Assembly (NCBI GenBank): GCA_965276765.1
Contig: OZ255627.1
Location: forward strand, 3,348,001 to 3,412,000
Direction of reading: 5' to 3'
Length of the DNA: 64,000 nucleotides
Origin: G965276765 sp965276765
GTDB lineage: Bacteria; Actinomycetota; Acidimicrobiia; Acidimicrobiales; Palsa-688
A program made the position numbers and the translations under genes. Under the pieces are notes generated by a model that saw only the letters and a list, made by a program, of their open reading frames with translations, was not told where the DNA came from and searched no databases. Positions 17,001 through 25,173 of the stretch are shown in pieces. How positions within the stretch are numbered: the stretch's first letter is position 1; every line of letters starts with the position of its first letter.

Positions 17001-17307
17001 CAGCCCGGGCAAGACGGTCGAGGGTCTCGTGGCCGGCATCGTCGCTGCGCTCGTGGTTGGGGCCATCGTGGGCAAGGAGATCGCCCCGTGGGGTGGGCTC
17101 ATCCACGGGCTCGTCCTCGGGGTCGTTGTGGCCATCCTCGCTCCGATCGGGGACCTCTTCGAGTCGCTGATCAAACGGGATCTGAACGTCAAGGACTCGG
17201 GCACGATCCTGGGTGCCCACGGCGGCGTGCTCGACCGCTTCGACTCGCTGCTGCTCGTCCTTCCGGGCGCCTATTTCTTCGCCAGCTATCTGCACATCCT
17301 GAGGTAG
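14095..17307 (+). CDS. cdsA: Phosphatidate cytidylyltransferase with an ~800-residue disordered N-terminal extension
   Basis: The C-terminal ~265 residues (from about residue 805, base 16510) are a normal CDP-diglyceride synthase with about eight membrane helices and the signature SLIKRDLNVKDSGTILGAHGG followed by VLDRFDS. It makes CDP-diacylglycerol for phospholipid synthesis. Everything before is hydrophilic, rich in Pro, Glu, Asp, Gly and Ala, and includes eight perfect-register copies of DEPPGFAAA(P/A) at residues 441-520. Ribosome-binding site GAGGAGGAA and ATG 14095 are strong. The frame is unbroken across 1070 codons, so this is either one giant protein or two fused genes. Standard CdsA is ~270-300 residues. 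Confidence 0.9.
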   Translation: MAERNERNERAPERRKAEGVRIIGAEEAQKALDAGHAAGRRSDDELRYGDVPPAPSGPRPPHRFPLPDSVDPAVAVPRSPVAPIKAEPTVVRGRHGAAGTARGPATGGAGATEAGEAEAVAGEAEAVAGEPDGADEGSAVGDSTAPDSGPPESVAPESVAPGFAAQGAANGGPDAPPAGDQTQGSGRPEPLGPGVVGGDGVPASEPQLGSTGSEWAPGTLDARSAQGPGESGDLEGGRPEGDEPTGEMPAAGVQPEPTPAATGGRRRWSRSRRVGKEPSAWNTAEPEPSDGLQGDDDDRDRPVGDFESGPTPASPDGPPSDPAPARPFPREPVSEDRAGWTPPVAPRDEASPWSTPVGEQVGPGQPGTQDPTAYEPAPGALSSPDPAIDQPGPGPAASRPPDGAIYRPGPGWAASRPPDAATYQPGPEGEEAAEPWRVASDEPPGFAAAPDEPPGFAAAADEPPGFAAAADEPPGFAAAPDEPPGFAAAADEPPGFAAAADEPPGFAAAADEPPGFAAAPDEPPGYPVASGYEQGSGAAPDPSDASPAPTPSPSAGDAPDAIEAERRTPFAGRVPGSRGQDPYAWRGMADQPEDEPTTASPWIPPAEGQDRAWNLGERGGEAPRPLPAEEAGSDLAPPEEGITLTGSHQLPHWSEPASGEVPAALADPAAGDDYEAWEALGSSKARWRSEHDNWDDASDAHYLEGDEERGGALDSDIGDRSDLYSFDEDFERLEEERSGTHRAVPFDDEVVALDDGEEEPAQEERRVAIGTRVIPRRRTPAARGSKTQRRVAPSATDGASSTRGDLGGRLAVGAGLLVLLVVAGLLGSKGLLVLAAIVIVACAVEAYGILQRSGFRPATLLGLVATAGFMFAGYWRGVGALPLVLGLTFAATMVWYLLGIVEARPLANVAVTSMTVVWVGLFGSFASLLLRAGDGRGLFIGVVVVTVVSDIVAYLVGKQFGRRALAPDISPGKTVEGLVAGIVAALVVGAIVGKEIAPWGGLIHGLVLGVVVAILAPIGDLFESLIKRDLNVKDSGTILGAHGGVLDRFDSLLLVLPGAYFFASYLHILR
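15415..15684 (+). repeat. 30-bp coding tandem repeat inside cdsA
   Basis: Eight full copies starting at 15415, 15445, 15475, 15505, 15535, 15565, 15595 and 15625, each beginning GACGAGCCTCCCGGGTTCGC, plus a ninth degenerate copy at 15655 (DEPPGYPVAS). Copies differ only at the last codons (Ala or Pro) and at a silent GCG/GCC. The near-identity at DNA level implies recent expansion by slippage or unequal crossing-over. Confidence 0.95.
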
Positions 17308-17310
17308 TCG

Positions 17311-18516
17311 GTGCCCGAACGTCCTGAGCCGACGACCGTGAGCCTCGTGGGCTCGACCGGTTCGATCGGGACCCAGGCCGTCGACGTCATCGAGGCCGAA
17401 CCCGAGCGCTACCGCGTCGCAGCCATCGGCGCCGCCACTTCCGTCGATCGCCTGGCGGCCCAGGCGCAGCGGCTGAGGCCCGAGCGGGTGGCTATCGCCG
17501 ATCCCTCCCTCGCCCGCCGGCTGGCCGACGGCGTGCCGCCCGGCGTCAAGGTGCTCGCCGGCCCCGAGGCGCTGGCCGAGATCTCCACCGGGGTCGATGT
17601 CGTGGTCAACGGGGTGGTCGGCTTCGCCGGGCTTCCCGTCACGCTCGCCGCTCTCGGCGACGGCCGCCGTCTGGCGCTCGCCAACAAGGAGTCGCTGATC
17701 GCGGGCGGGCCCGTCGTGGCGAGAGCGAGGGCGACGCCGGGGGCCGAGATCGTGCCGGTCGACTCGGAGCACTGCGCCATTCATCAGTGTTTACGCGCCA
17801 TTCTTGGGGAAAAGGGGATCGCCGCGCTGCCGAACCCCCCCGCCAACCCGCTCAAGCGGATCGTGTTGACCGCGAGCGGGGGACCGTTTCGAGGTCGGAC
17901 CCGTCAATCCCTCAGCGAGGTGACGCTGCAAGAGGCCCTCAAGCACCCGACCTGGTCGATGGGCCCCAAGATCACCGTCGACTCTTCGACGCTCATGAAC
18001 AAGGGGCTCGAGGTCATCGAGGCGCATCTCCTCTTTGGAATCGGCTATGACCAGATCGATGTCGTCGTGCACCCCCAGTCCATCGTGCACTCAATGATCG
18101 AGACGACCGACGGTGCCACCTTGGCCCAGCTGTCGAGACCCGACATGCGACTGCCCATCGGCTACGCCCTCGCCTACCCCGATCGCAGCCTCGTCCCGTT
18201 TGGGGCCATGGACTGGACCGGCGTGTCCCGATTGGACTTCCTTCCGCCGGACCGGGAGGCATTTCCCTGCCTCGGTCTCGCCTATCGGGCCGGTCGGCTG
18301 GGCGGGACCGCCCCGGCCTGTCTCAACGGAGCCAACGAGGTGGCCGTCGCGGCCTTCATCGAAGGAACGATCCGCTGGGTCGACATTCCCGACGTCATCG
18401 CCTCGGCCCTCGATGACTACAGCCCCTCGGACCCCGGTACCGTAAACGACGTGTTGGAAGCCGACCGGGCCGGGCGCGATCTTGCCGCGGCCGCCGTGAA
18501 GTGTCGGGCTCGATGA
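17311..18516 (+). CDS. dxr: 1-deoxy-D-xylulose 5-phosphate reductoisomerase
   Basis: First committed enzyme of the MEP isoprenoid pathway: converts DXP to MEP with NADPH. The 401-residue product has the NADPH-binding VGSTGSIGTQAVDVI, NGVVGFAGLPVTLAAL, LALANKESLIAGGPVV, the metal/substrate site PVDSEHCAIHQCL, the loop LTASGGPFRG, and HPTWSMGPKITVDSSTLMNKGLEVIEA. GTG start 3 nt after the cdsA stop. Its stop overlaps the rseP ATG. With ispG two genes on, two MEP steps are encoded together. Confidence 0.97.
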   Translation: MPERPEPTTVSLVGSTGSIGTQAVDVIEAEPERYRVAAIGAATSVDRLAAQAQRLRPERVAIADPSLARRLADGVPPGVKVLAGPEALAEISTGVDVVVNGVVGFAGLPVTLAALGDGRRLALANKESLIAGGPVVARARATPGAEIVPVDSEHCAIHQCLRAILGEKGIAALPNPPANPLKRIVLTASGGPFRGRTRQSLSEVTLQEALKHPTWSMGPKITVDSSTLMNKGLEVIEAHLLFGIGYDQIDVVVHPQSIVHSMIETTDGATLAQLSRPDMRLPIGYALAYPDRSLVPFGAMDWTGVSRLDFLPPDREAFPCLGLAYRAGRLGGTAPACLNGANEVAVAAFIEGTIRWVDIPDVIASALDDYSPSDPGTVNDVLEADRAGRDLAAAAVKCRAR

Positions 18517-19889
18517 GCGAGGGCCACCTCGAGACCGACGAGCCCCAGTCGTTGCGCCAGACGCTCGCATCCGATCCGCTCGGGCTCGCCGCCCACCGGG
18601 AGTGGGACGGAGCCGACACCCCTCCCCCCACGCCGGGATCGGCCCGGTGGGCGCTCGTGCGTCTCGCCGTGATCGTGGCGGCCGTGATCGGCGTCGCCTA
18701 CGCCGTCGGTGTGGGCGAGACGGTCCTGCTCGTCTTCGCCCTGATCATCTGCATCGTGCTCCACGAGTTCGGCCACTTCGTCATGGCCAAGGCGGCCAGG
18801 ATCAAGGTGACGCAATTTTTCGTCGGGTTCGGTCCGACCCTCTGGTCGGTGCGGCGGGGCGAGACCGAGTACGGCGTCAAGGGCATTCCGCTCGGCGGGT
18901 ACTGCCGGATCATCGGGATGCACAACCTCGAGGAGGTGGATCCCGCCGACGAGGCGAGGACCTACCGGCAGCGGCCGATGTGGCGACGACTCTCTGTTGC
19001 CCTCGCCGGTTCGGCCATGCACTTCCTCATCGCCCTCGTTGTCCTCTTCGCCATGTTCTTCTGGACCGGCGACTCGTCCGGGTACCTGCCGGCGTCGCCA
19101 TCCAGTCCGGTCATCGGTCTCGACCGGTTGCAGAGCGGGGCGAGCCCCGCCATCAAGGCCGGCTTTCGCCTCGGCGACCGCATCGTGTCGATCGACGGAC
19201 GAAGCTTTTCCAAGGCCTCCACCCAGACCGACTTCATCAGGAGTCGTCCGGGGCAACGGTTGACGGTCGTCGTCCGCAGGGACGGTCGGCTCGTCACGCT
19301 GTATCCGACGCCGGTCAACCTGCAGGACGCCAAGATCGCCGGGCCAGCGGCTGCGGCCGTGGCCAAGGCGAAGCGCCCCACCGGTTTCATCGGCATCGAG
19401 ACGAGCGCCATCGTCCACTCCGGCTTCTTCGCTTCGGTCTCGGCCGCCGGCGGTGCCTTCGTCCACGACTCGGCCCTGACCCTCGATGCCTTCGGCCGCC
19501 TCGTGACCTTCCACGGCATCCATTCCTACTTCCACATGCTGACGAGCCAGAAGGCGTCCGACAGCACCAACCCCAACAACGTGAGGTTCGTCTCGCCGGT
19601 CGGTGTGGTGCGTATGTTCCACACCGCCGCCTCCGACGGATTGGGCACCGTGCTGTACCTGCTCGCCGTCGTCAACCTGTCGCTCGGACTTTTCAACCTC
19701 GTCCCGCTGCTGCCGCTCGACGGTGGCCATGTCGCCATCGCCGTCTACGAGGGGGTCCGCAGCCGGCGCAAGCGGCACTACCACGCGGACGTGGCCAAGT
19801 TGCTGCCGCTGTTTTACCTGGCTATCGCCGCCATCGTCTTCCTCGGCGTCACGTCGCTGTTCCTCGACGTGCGTGACCTGGTGGCGTGA
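18513..19889 (+). CDS. M50 site-2 intramembrane metalloprotease (RseP/Rip1-like)
   Basis: Zinc protease that cleaves membrane-embedded substrates such as anti-sigma factors. The 458-residue product has an N-terminal helix followed by the active-site motif VLHEFGHFVMAKAA (near residue 83), FFVGFGPTLWSVRRGETEYGVKGIPLGGY, one PDZ domain in the middle (ASPAIKAGFRLGDRIVSIDGRSF), and the second ligand motif NLVPLLPLDGGH near residue 402 in the last helices. The ATG overlaps the dxr stop. dxr-rseP-ispG is the usual order. Confidence 0.95.
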   Translation: MSEGHLETDEPQSLRQTLASDPLGLAAHREWDGADTPPPTPGSARWALVRLAVIVAAVIGVAYAVGVGETVLLVFALIICIVLHEFGHFVMAKAARIKVTQFFVGFGPTLWSVRRGETEYGVKGIPLGGYCRIIGMHNLEEVDPADEARTYRQRPMWRRLSVALAGSAMHFLIALVVLFAMFFWTGDSSGYLPASPSSPVIGLDRLQSGASPAIKAGFRLGDRIVSIDGRSFSKASTQTDFIRSRPGQRLTVVVRRDGRLVTLYPTPVNLQDAKIAGPAAAAVAKAKRPTGFIGIETSAIVHSGFFASVSAAGGAFVHDSALTLDAFGRLVTFHGIHSYFHMLTSQKASDSTNPNNVRFVSPVGVVRMFHTAASDGLGTVLYLLAVVNLSLGLFNLVPLLPLDGGHVAIAVYEGVRSRRKRHYHADVAKLLPLFYLAIAAIVFLGVTSLFLDVRDLVA

Positions 19890-19897
19890 TGCCTCGG

Positions 19898-19903
19898 TAC
19901 CCT
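19898..19903 (+). promoter_or_regulatory. -10 box for a leaderless ispG mRNA
   Basis: TACCCT stands 7 nt before the ispG ATG, with no Shine-Dalgarno sequence between. ispG could therefore be expressed separately from dxr-rseP. Confidence 0.45.
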
Positions 19904-19910
19904 GAAAGCG

Positions 19911-21145
<1,235 letters not shown>

Positions 21146-21149
<4 letters not shown>

Positions 21150-21171
21150 GGAAGCTCCTCAGGAACCTTTT
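21146..21171 (+). terminator. Intrinsic terminator after ispG
   Basis: CTGAGGA (21146-21152) pairs with TCCTCAG (21156-21162) over a 3-nt loop; TTTT follows at 21168-21171. The ispG stop codon lies in the first arm. Confidence 0.5.
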
Positions 21172-21190
21172 CGCCGGGCTAAGCGTCCTC

Positions 21191-21235
21191 ATGGCGGGCC
21201 GGGATATGCCCCGGGTCCTCGAGGGAGGCTGGTGA
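21191..21235 (+). CDS. Possible 14-codon upstream ORF ending on the start of the secreted repeat protein
   Basis: ATG 21191 opens a short frame (MAGRDMPRVLEGGW) whose TGA (21233-21235) overlaps ATG 21235 as TGATG. TAAGCG lies 5 nt before the ATG but is a poor -10. The downstream gene's GGGAGG ribosome-binding site is inside this ORF. Weaker than the DUF2469, whiG and dapA cases. Confidence 0.25.
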   Translation: MAGRDMPRVLEGGW

Positions 21236-22443
21236 TGAGGATCAGATGCTTCATGAATGCCGCGGCGGGCCTGGCCCTTGTGGTCGGGCTCGGCTGGGGA
21301 TCGACGGCGACGGCGGCGGCGGCGCCACACGCCACCCCGGTGGCGAGCACATGGAAGGTGGTGCCGCCCGCGACGCCGGGGGGCAAGGACGCCATCTTCA
21401 GCTCGGTGTCCTGCCCGACGAGCTCGTTTTGCATGGCGGTCGGCGACGAGGCCAGCGCGACGCGCGACCATGCTCCGGTCGCCGAGACGTTCAACGGTAA
21501 GACCTGGACCCTTCGCTACCCGAACAACGTCAAATCGGGGGTGGGCGTCGGCCTGACCGGTGTGTCCTGCCCTTCGTCGACCGACTGCACCGCCGTCGGC
21601 GTCTACGGCTTGAACGCCACGCAGGTCGTCGCCGAGCACTGGGACGGTCAAACCTGGAACTTCGAGAACATCGTCAGTCCGGCCAATGCCGGCACCCGGC
21701 TCGATTCCGTTTCGTGCCCATCGACCACGACCTGCCTGGCCGTCGGCGCCACCAACCTGGTGCATTCTCCTTCAAGCGACCTGGCCGAGGTCTGGCACTC
21801 CGGTGGCGTGGGCTGGAAGATCACCGCCCTACCGGCCACATCCGGGGCCTTCCAGGGTCCCGAGCTGACCTCGGTGTCGTGCTCGACGCCATCGACCTGC
21901 GTGGCCATCGGCGGCCAGAGCACCAGCACGGGAACACTTGGGTACGTGGCCGCCAACTGGAACGGCAGCCGGTGGAGCCGGGTGGGCCTGCCGTCGGCGG
22001 CCAACCCGGTCGGGTTCAACGGTGTTTCGTGCTCGACGCCGGGTAACTGCGTGGCGGTCGGACAGACGTCGGTGGGCACGGCCGAGAGCGCCGTGCTTCG
22101 CTACGGGACCTGGACCGTCCACGGGCTGCAGACGGTCAACGGCGAGGAATCGGGGCCCATTGCCGTCTCGTGCACAAGCAACGACAGTTGCTACGAGGCG
22201 GGCACGACGGCCAACGCCGGCCGCCCGGCGAGGACCGTGGCCGGGACGCAGTACTGGACGGGGACACGCTGGGTGCCGCTGCATACCCCCAACCCCAACC
22301 CGCCGGTGTCGTTTTCCAGTGGCCTGACCGGGATCTCCTGCACGTCCACGTCAGAGTGCGTCGCCGTCGGTGTCCACGAGCAGACCGAAGGCGACCTCCA
22401 ACTGGCCAGCGAGCAGGGTGGCGCCATGCTCCCGCTCGGCTGA
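21235..22443 (+). CDS. Secreted protein with seven C-x5-C repeats, probable beta-propeller
   Basis: Function unknown. The ATG at 21235 has GGGAGG upstream and gives a signal peptide (MRIRCF, then a hydrophobic stretch ending STATAAAA). The mature part, to residue 402, holds seven repeats of about 50 residues, each with a core like (S/G)VSCPSSTDCTAVG: two Cys separated by five residues, then A-V-G or A-I-G. The other cores are CPTSSFC, CPSTTTC, CSTPSTC, CSTPGNC, CTSNDSC and CTSTSEC. Seven blades with a disulfide each would suit an extracellular seven-bladed propeller; this is inference. It begins an accessory block after ispG. Confidence 0.8.
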   Translation: MRIRCFMNAAAGLALVVGLGWGSTATAAAAPHATPVASTWKVVPPATPGGKDAIFSSVSCPTSSFCMAVGDEASATRDHAPVAETFNGKTWTLRYPNNVKSGVGVGLTGVSCPSSTDCTAVGVYGLNATQVVAEHWDGQTWNFENIVSPANAGTRLDSVSCPSTTTCLAVGATNLVHSPSSDLAEVWHSGGVGWKITALPATSGAFQGPELTSVSCSTPSTCVAIGGQSTSTGTLGYVAANWNGSRWSRVGLPSAANPVGFNGVSCSTPGNCVAVGQTSVGTAESAVLRYGTWTVHGLQTVNGEESGPIAVSCTSNDSCYEAGTTANAGRPARTVAGTQYWTGTRWVPLHTPNPNPPVSFSSGLTGISCTSTSECVAVGVHEQTEGDLQLASEQGGAMLPLG

Positions 22444-22454
22444 TCTTGCCCTTG

Positions 22455-22486
22455 TGACCGCCGAGCCCGGCCGGGCTCGGCGGTCA
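22455..22486. terminator. Bidirectional terminator between convergent genes
   Basis: A perfect palindrome with 16-bp arms (TGACCGCCGAGCCCGG at 22455-22470 and its exact reverse complement at 22471-22486) fills the 48-nt gap between the secreted protein (plus) and paaK (minus). No long T-run on either side. Confidence 0.7.
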
Positions 22487-22491
22487 GGGCG

Positions 22492-23829
22492 TTACTTCGC
22501 TCGCTCGTCGACGACCCGGCGCATCTTGCCGACCGAGCGCTCCAGGGTGTCGGGATCGACGACGTCGACATCGACGGTCACTCCGATGGTGGCCTTGACG
22601 GCGTCGGCGACCTCGGTCGCGGCGGCCCGGCGCCGCTCGGCCGGCGTCGCAGCCTTGGACTCGACCCGGACGGCCAGGTGGTCCATCCGGCCCTGCTTCG
22701 ACAGCACCAGCTGAAAGTGGGGGGCCAGGCCGGCGGTGCGCAGCACGACCTCCTCGATCTGGGTGGGGAACAGGTTGACCCCACGCAGGATGATCATGTC
22801 GTCGCTGCGTCCCGTGACCTTGCGAATCCTGCGCATGGCAGGACGGGCCGTGCCGGGAAGGAGACGGCTCAGGTCCCGCGAGCGGTAGCGGACGACCGGC
22901 ATGGCCTGCCTGGTGAGCGAGGTGAAGACCAGCTCACCGTCCTCGCCGTCGGGCAGGACGCGGCCGTCGAGCGGGTCGACGATCTCGGGGTAGAAGTGGT
23001 CCTCCCACACGTGCAGGCCGTCCTTGGTCTCGGCGCACTCCTGGGCCACACCCGGTCCCATGACCTCTGAGAGCCCGTAGATGTCGACGGCGTCGATGTC
23101 CAGGCGCTCCTCGAGCTCGGTGCGCATCTGCTCGGTCCACGGCTCGGCACCGAAGATACCGACCTGCAGCGACGATGCGCTCGGATCGAAGCCCTGACGT
23201 TCCATCTCGTCGATGAGGGTCAGCATGTAGCTCGGCGTGACCATGATGACCTCGGGGGCGAAGTCGGCGATCAGTTGCACCTGACGGCCCGTCATGCCGC
23301 CAGATGCGGGGATGGCGGTGGCGCCGAGCTTCTCGACGCCGTAGTGGGCGCCCAGGCCTCCGGTGAACAGCCCGTAGCCGTAGGCGACGTGCACCTTGTG
23401 GCCGGGCCGGCCGCCGGCGGCACGGATCGAGCGGGCCATCAGCGTTGCCCACGTGTCGATGTCCTCGGCGGTGTAGCCCACGACCGTCGCTCGGCCCGTC
23501 GTCCCACTCGAGGCATGGATGCGCCGCAGCTGGTCGTGGGGCACGGCGAACATGCCGAACGGATACTGCTCGCGCAGATCTTGCTTGGTCGTGAAGGGGA
23601 AGGCCGTCAGGTCGTCGAGCGACCGGCAGTCATCGGGGTGCACGCCGGCGCGGTCGAAGCTCTCGCGGTAGAAGGCCACCTTGTCGTAGGCGTGGGCGAG
23701 CGTGGCGCGCAGCCGGTCGAGCTGCAGGGCCCGCAGCTCGTCGATCCCGATCCCTTCGGCCGGGTCCAGGTCGGCGGGGGCGGGGGCGGCGCCCAGGCGC
23801 CGCCCCGCCGTCACCGGGTTCGTCGTCAT
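22492..23829 (-). CDS. paaK: Phenylacetate-CoA ligase
   Basis: Activates phenylacetate to phenylacetyl-CoA with ATP and CoA, the entry step of the aerobic hybrid pathway. The 445-residue product is ANL-fold: P-loop-like IHASSGTTGRATVVGYTAED, then VAYGYGLFTGGLGAHYG, IYGLSEVMGPGVAQEC, ELVFTSLTRQAMPVVRYRSRDL and C-terminal RSDDMIILRGVNLFPTQIEEVVL. Its ATG overlaps the TGA of paaI (ATGA) in the minus-strand operon paaG-paaI-paaK. Confidence 0.95.
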   Translation of the reverse strand: MTTNPVTAGRRLGAAPAPADLDPAEGIGIDELRALQLDRLRATLAHAYDKVAFYRESFDRAGVHPDDCRSLDDLTAFPFTTKQDLREQYPFGMFAVPHDQLRRIHASSGTTGRATVVGYTAEDIDTWATLMARSIRAAGGRPGHKVHVAYGYGLFTGGLGAHYGVEKLGATAIPASGGMTGRQVQLIADFAPEVIMVTPSYMLTLIDEMERQGFDPSASSLQVGIFGAEPWTEQMRTELEERLDIDAVDIYGLSEVMGPGVAQECAETKDGLHVWEDHFYPEIVDPLDGRVLPDGEDGELVFTSLTRQAMPVVRYRSRDLSRLLPGTARPAMRRIRKVTGRSDDMIILRGVNLFPTQIEEVVLRTAGLAPHFQLVLSKQGRMDHLAVRVESKAATPAERRRAAATEVADAVKATIGVTVDVDVVDPDTLERSVGKMRRVVDERAK

Positions 23830-24254
23830 GCCGTCCTGCTGGTGTCGACGGTGCGGCTTCTGCCTCGCATCTCGGCGATGACCTCGCCACCGGCCTCGCC
23901 CCGGTGGACCGTGACGTCGTAGATGCCGCTGCGCCCGAAGCGGACCCGTTCGTCTGCCACCGCCACCAGCTCGTCGCCGGCACGGGCCGGGGTCACGAAG
24001 GAGATGTCACCGCCGGATGCCACCGTCACCGGGCCGTGGCTGTTGCAGGCGCAGGCAAATGCGGTGTCGCCCAGCAAGAACAGGTAGCCACCATGGGCCA
24101 GGCCGTGGCCGTTGATCATGGCGTCGGTCACCCGCATGCGGGCCACGGCCCGGCCCCGGCCGGCCTCGAGCAGCTCGATGCCGAGGGCGCGCGAGGCCAC
24201 GTCGGCGTCGAACATGTCGTGGGACGCCGTCCTGTCGCCAGCGGGCGGGGTCAC
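23826..24254 (-). CDS. paaI: Hotdog-fold phenylacetyl-CoA-pathway thioesterase
   Basis: PaaI-type thioesterases hydrolyse dead-end ring-hydroxylated phenylacetyl-CoA esters and release trapped CoA. From the GTG at 24254 the product has 142 residues, the normal length. The hotdog signature is DAMINGHGLAHGGYLFLLGDTAFACACNSHG with the catalytic-helix Asp in LLGDTAF. The frame is open upstream, but the GTG overlaps the paaG stop (GTGA) and matches the family start. The stop overlaps the paaK ATG. Confidence 0.9.
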   Translation of the reverse strand: MTPPAGDRTASHDMFDADVASRALGIELLEAGRGRAVARMRVTDAMINGHGLAHGGYLFLLGDTAFACACNSHGPVTVASGGDISFVTPARAGDELVAVADERVRFGRSGIYDVTVHRGEAGGEVIAEMRGRSRTVDTSRTA

Positions 24255-25081
24255 CGGCCCGAGAACGTCGGCTTGGCCTTGGCCAAAAAGGCCTCGACGG
24301 CGGCCCGGTGATCGTCGGTCATCCCCAGGCGAACCTGGGCCGCCCCCTCGGCGGCCAGGACCTCGTCGATGGGAGGACTCCAGGCGGCGGCGAGGGCAGC
24401 CTTGGCCTCGGCGTAGGCGAGGGTCGGGCCGGCGGCGAGGCGCTCGGCGAGGGCGGTCACGGTCGTGTCGAACTCGTCGGCGGCGACGACACGGCCGACG
24501 AGGCCCCACTCGGCCGCCTGTTCGGCCGTGAACCCCTCGGCGGTCAACACGAGCTCCGACGCGCGCGCCGCCCCGACGGTCCTCGCCAAGGTGGCCGAGA
24601 GCCCGGAGTCACACGTGAGCCCGATACCGGTGAAGGCCGTGCCGAAGCGAGCGCCGGCCTTGGCCACCCTGAGGTCGCAGGCCAGGACGAAGCCGAGCCC
24701 GGCGCCGACGCAGGTCCCGTTGATCGCCGCCACCACCGGCTTGGGCATCGTTACGAGGGCGCGCACGATCGGGTTGTAATGCTCGGCGATGGTGTCGAGG
24801 GCGTGGGCGGCGTCGGCGCCGAGGGCCTCGGCGTGCTCGGCCAGGTCCTGGCCCACACAGAAGCTCGGGCCGGCGCCGGTCAGCACCACCGCCCGCACCG
24901 AGACGTCATCGGCGATCTCGGCGAGCCGGTCGCGCAGCTCGGTCTTGAGGGCGTTGGACAGCCCGTTGTGACGGTCCGGTCTATTGAGGATGACCGTGGC
25001 GACGGCCCCGTTCCTCTCGACCACGACGAGCTCCTGGATGCCTTGGGCCCCCGCATCGGGGCCCCCCTTTCCCCTGGTCAT
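24251..25081 (-). CDS. paaG: Enoyl-CoA hydratase/isomerase of the phenylacetate cluster, probable PaaG
   Basis: Crotonase family. By context it should isomerise the ring-epoxide of phenylacetyl-CoA to the oxepin, or act in the later beta-oxidation; sequence alone does not separate PaaG from PaaF. Motifs: LNRPDRHNGLSNALKTELRD, LTGAGPSFCVGQDLAEH, AINGTCVGAGLGFVLACDLRVA, and FTGIGLTCDSGLSATLARTVG. The ATG at 25081 is 6 nt from a TACGGT -10 box on the minus strand, so the mRNA may be leaderless; earlier in-frame ATGs at 25099 and 25117 are alternatives. The C terminus AKAKPTFSGR is typical. Confidence 0.87.
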   Translation of the reverse strand: MTRGKGGPDAGAQGIQELVVVERNGAVATVILNRPDRHNGLSNALKTELRDRLAEIADDVSVRAVVLTGAGPSFCVGQDLAEHAEALGADAAHALDTIAEHYNPIVRALVTMPKPVVAAINGTCVGAGLGFVLACDLRVAKAGARFGTAFTGIGLTCDSGLSATLARTVGAARASELVLTAEGFTAEQAAEWGLVGRVVAADEFDTTVTALAERLAAGPTLAYAEAKAALAAAWSPPIDEVLAAEGAAQVRLGMTDDHRAAVEAFLAKAKPTFSGR

Positions 25082-25087
25082 GATCGA

Positions 25088-25093
25088 ACCGTA
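25088..25093 (-). promoter_or_regulatory. -10 box for leaderless paaG-paaI-paaK mRNA
   Basis: On the minus strand TACGGT is followed by 6 nt and the ATG of paaG. No ribosome-binding site is present. Confidence 0.45.
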
Positions 25094-25111
25094 ACCCATC
25101 GGTGACCTTGG

Positions 25112-25117
25112 TAGCAT
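25112..25117 (+). promoter_or_regulatory. -10 box of the paaZABCDE promoter
   Basis: TAGCAT; expected start of transcription is about 25124, inside the inverted repeat at 25121-25142. Confidence 0.45.
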
Positions 25118-25120
25118 GAT

Positions 25121-25142
25121 TTACTGAACAGATGGTTGGTAA
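25121..25142. promoter_or_regulatory. Imperfect inverted repeat, candidate operator between the divergent paa operons
   Basis: TTACTGAAC at one end mirrors GTTGGTAA at the other, giving a 22-bp imperfect palindrome centred on 25131-25132. It covers the predicted +1 of paaZ and sits 28 nt from the paaG -10. TetR-family PaaR regulators in actinobacteria bind palindromes of this size in the same place; no regulator gene is encoded next to it, so the assignment is inference. Confidence 0.4.
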
Positions 25143-25173
25143 TTCCGTCGTTTGATGAACGGAGGCAGAACCC

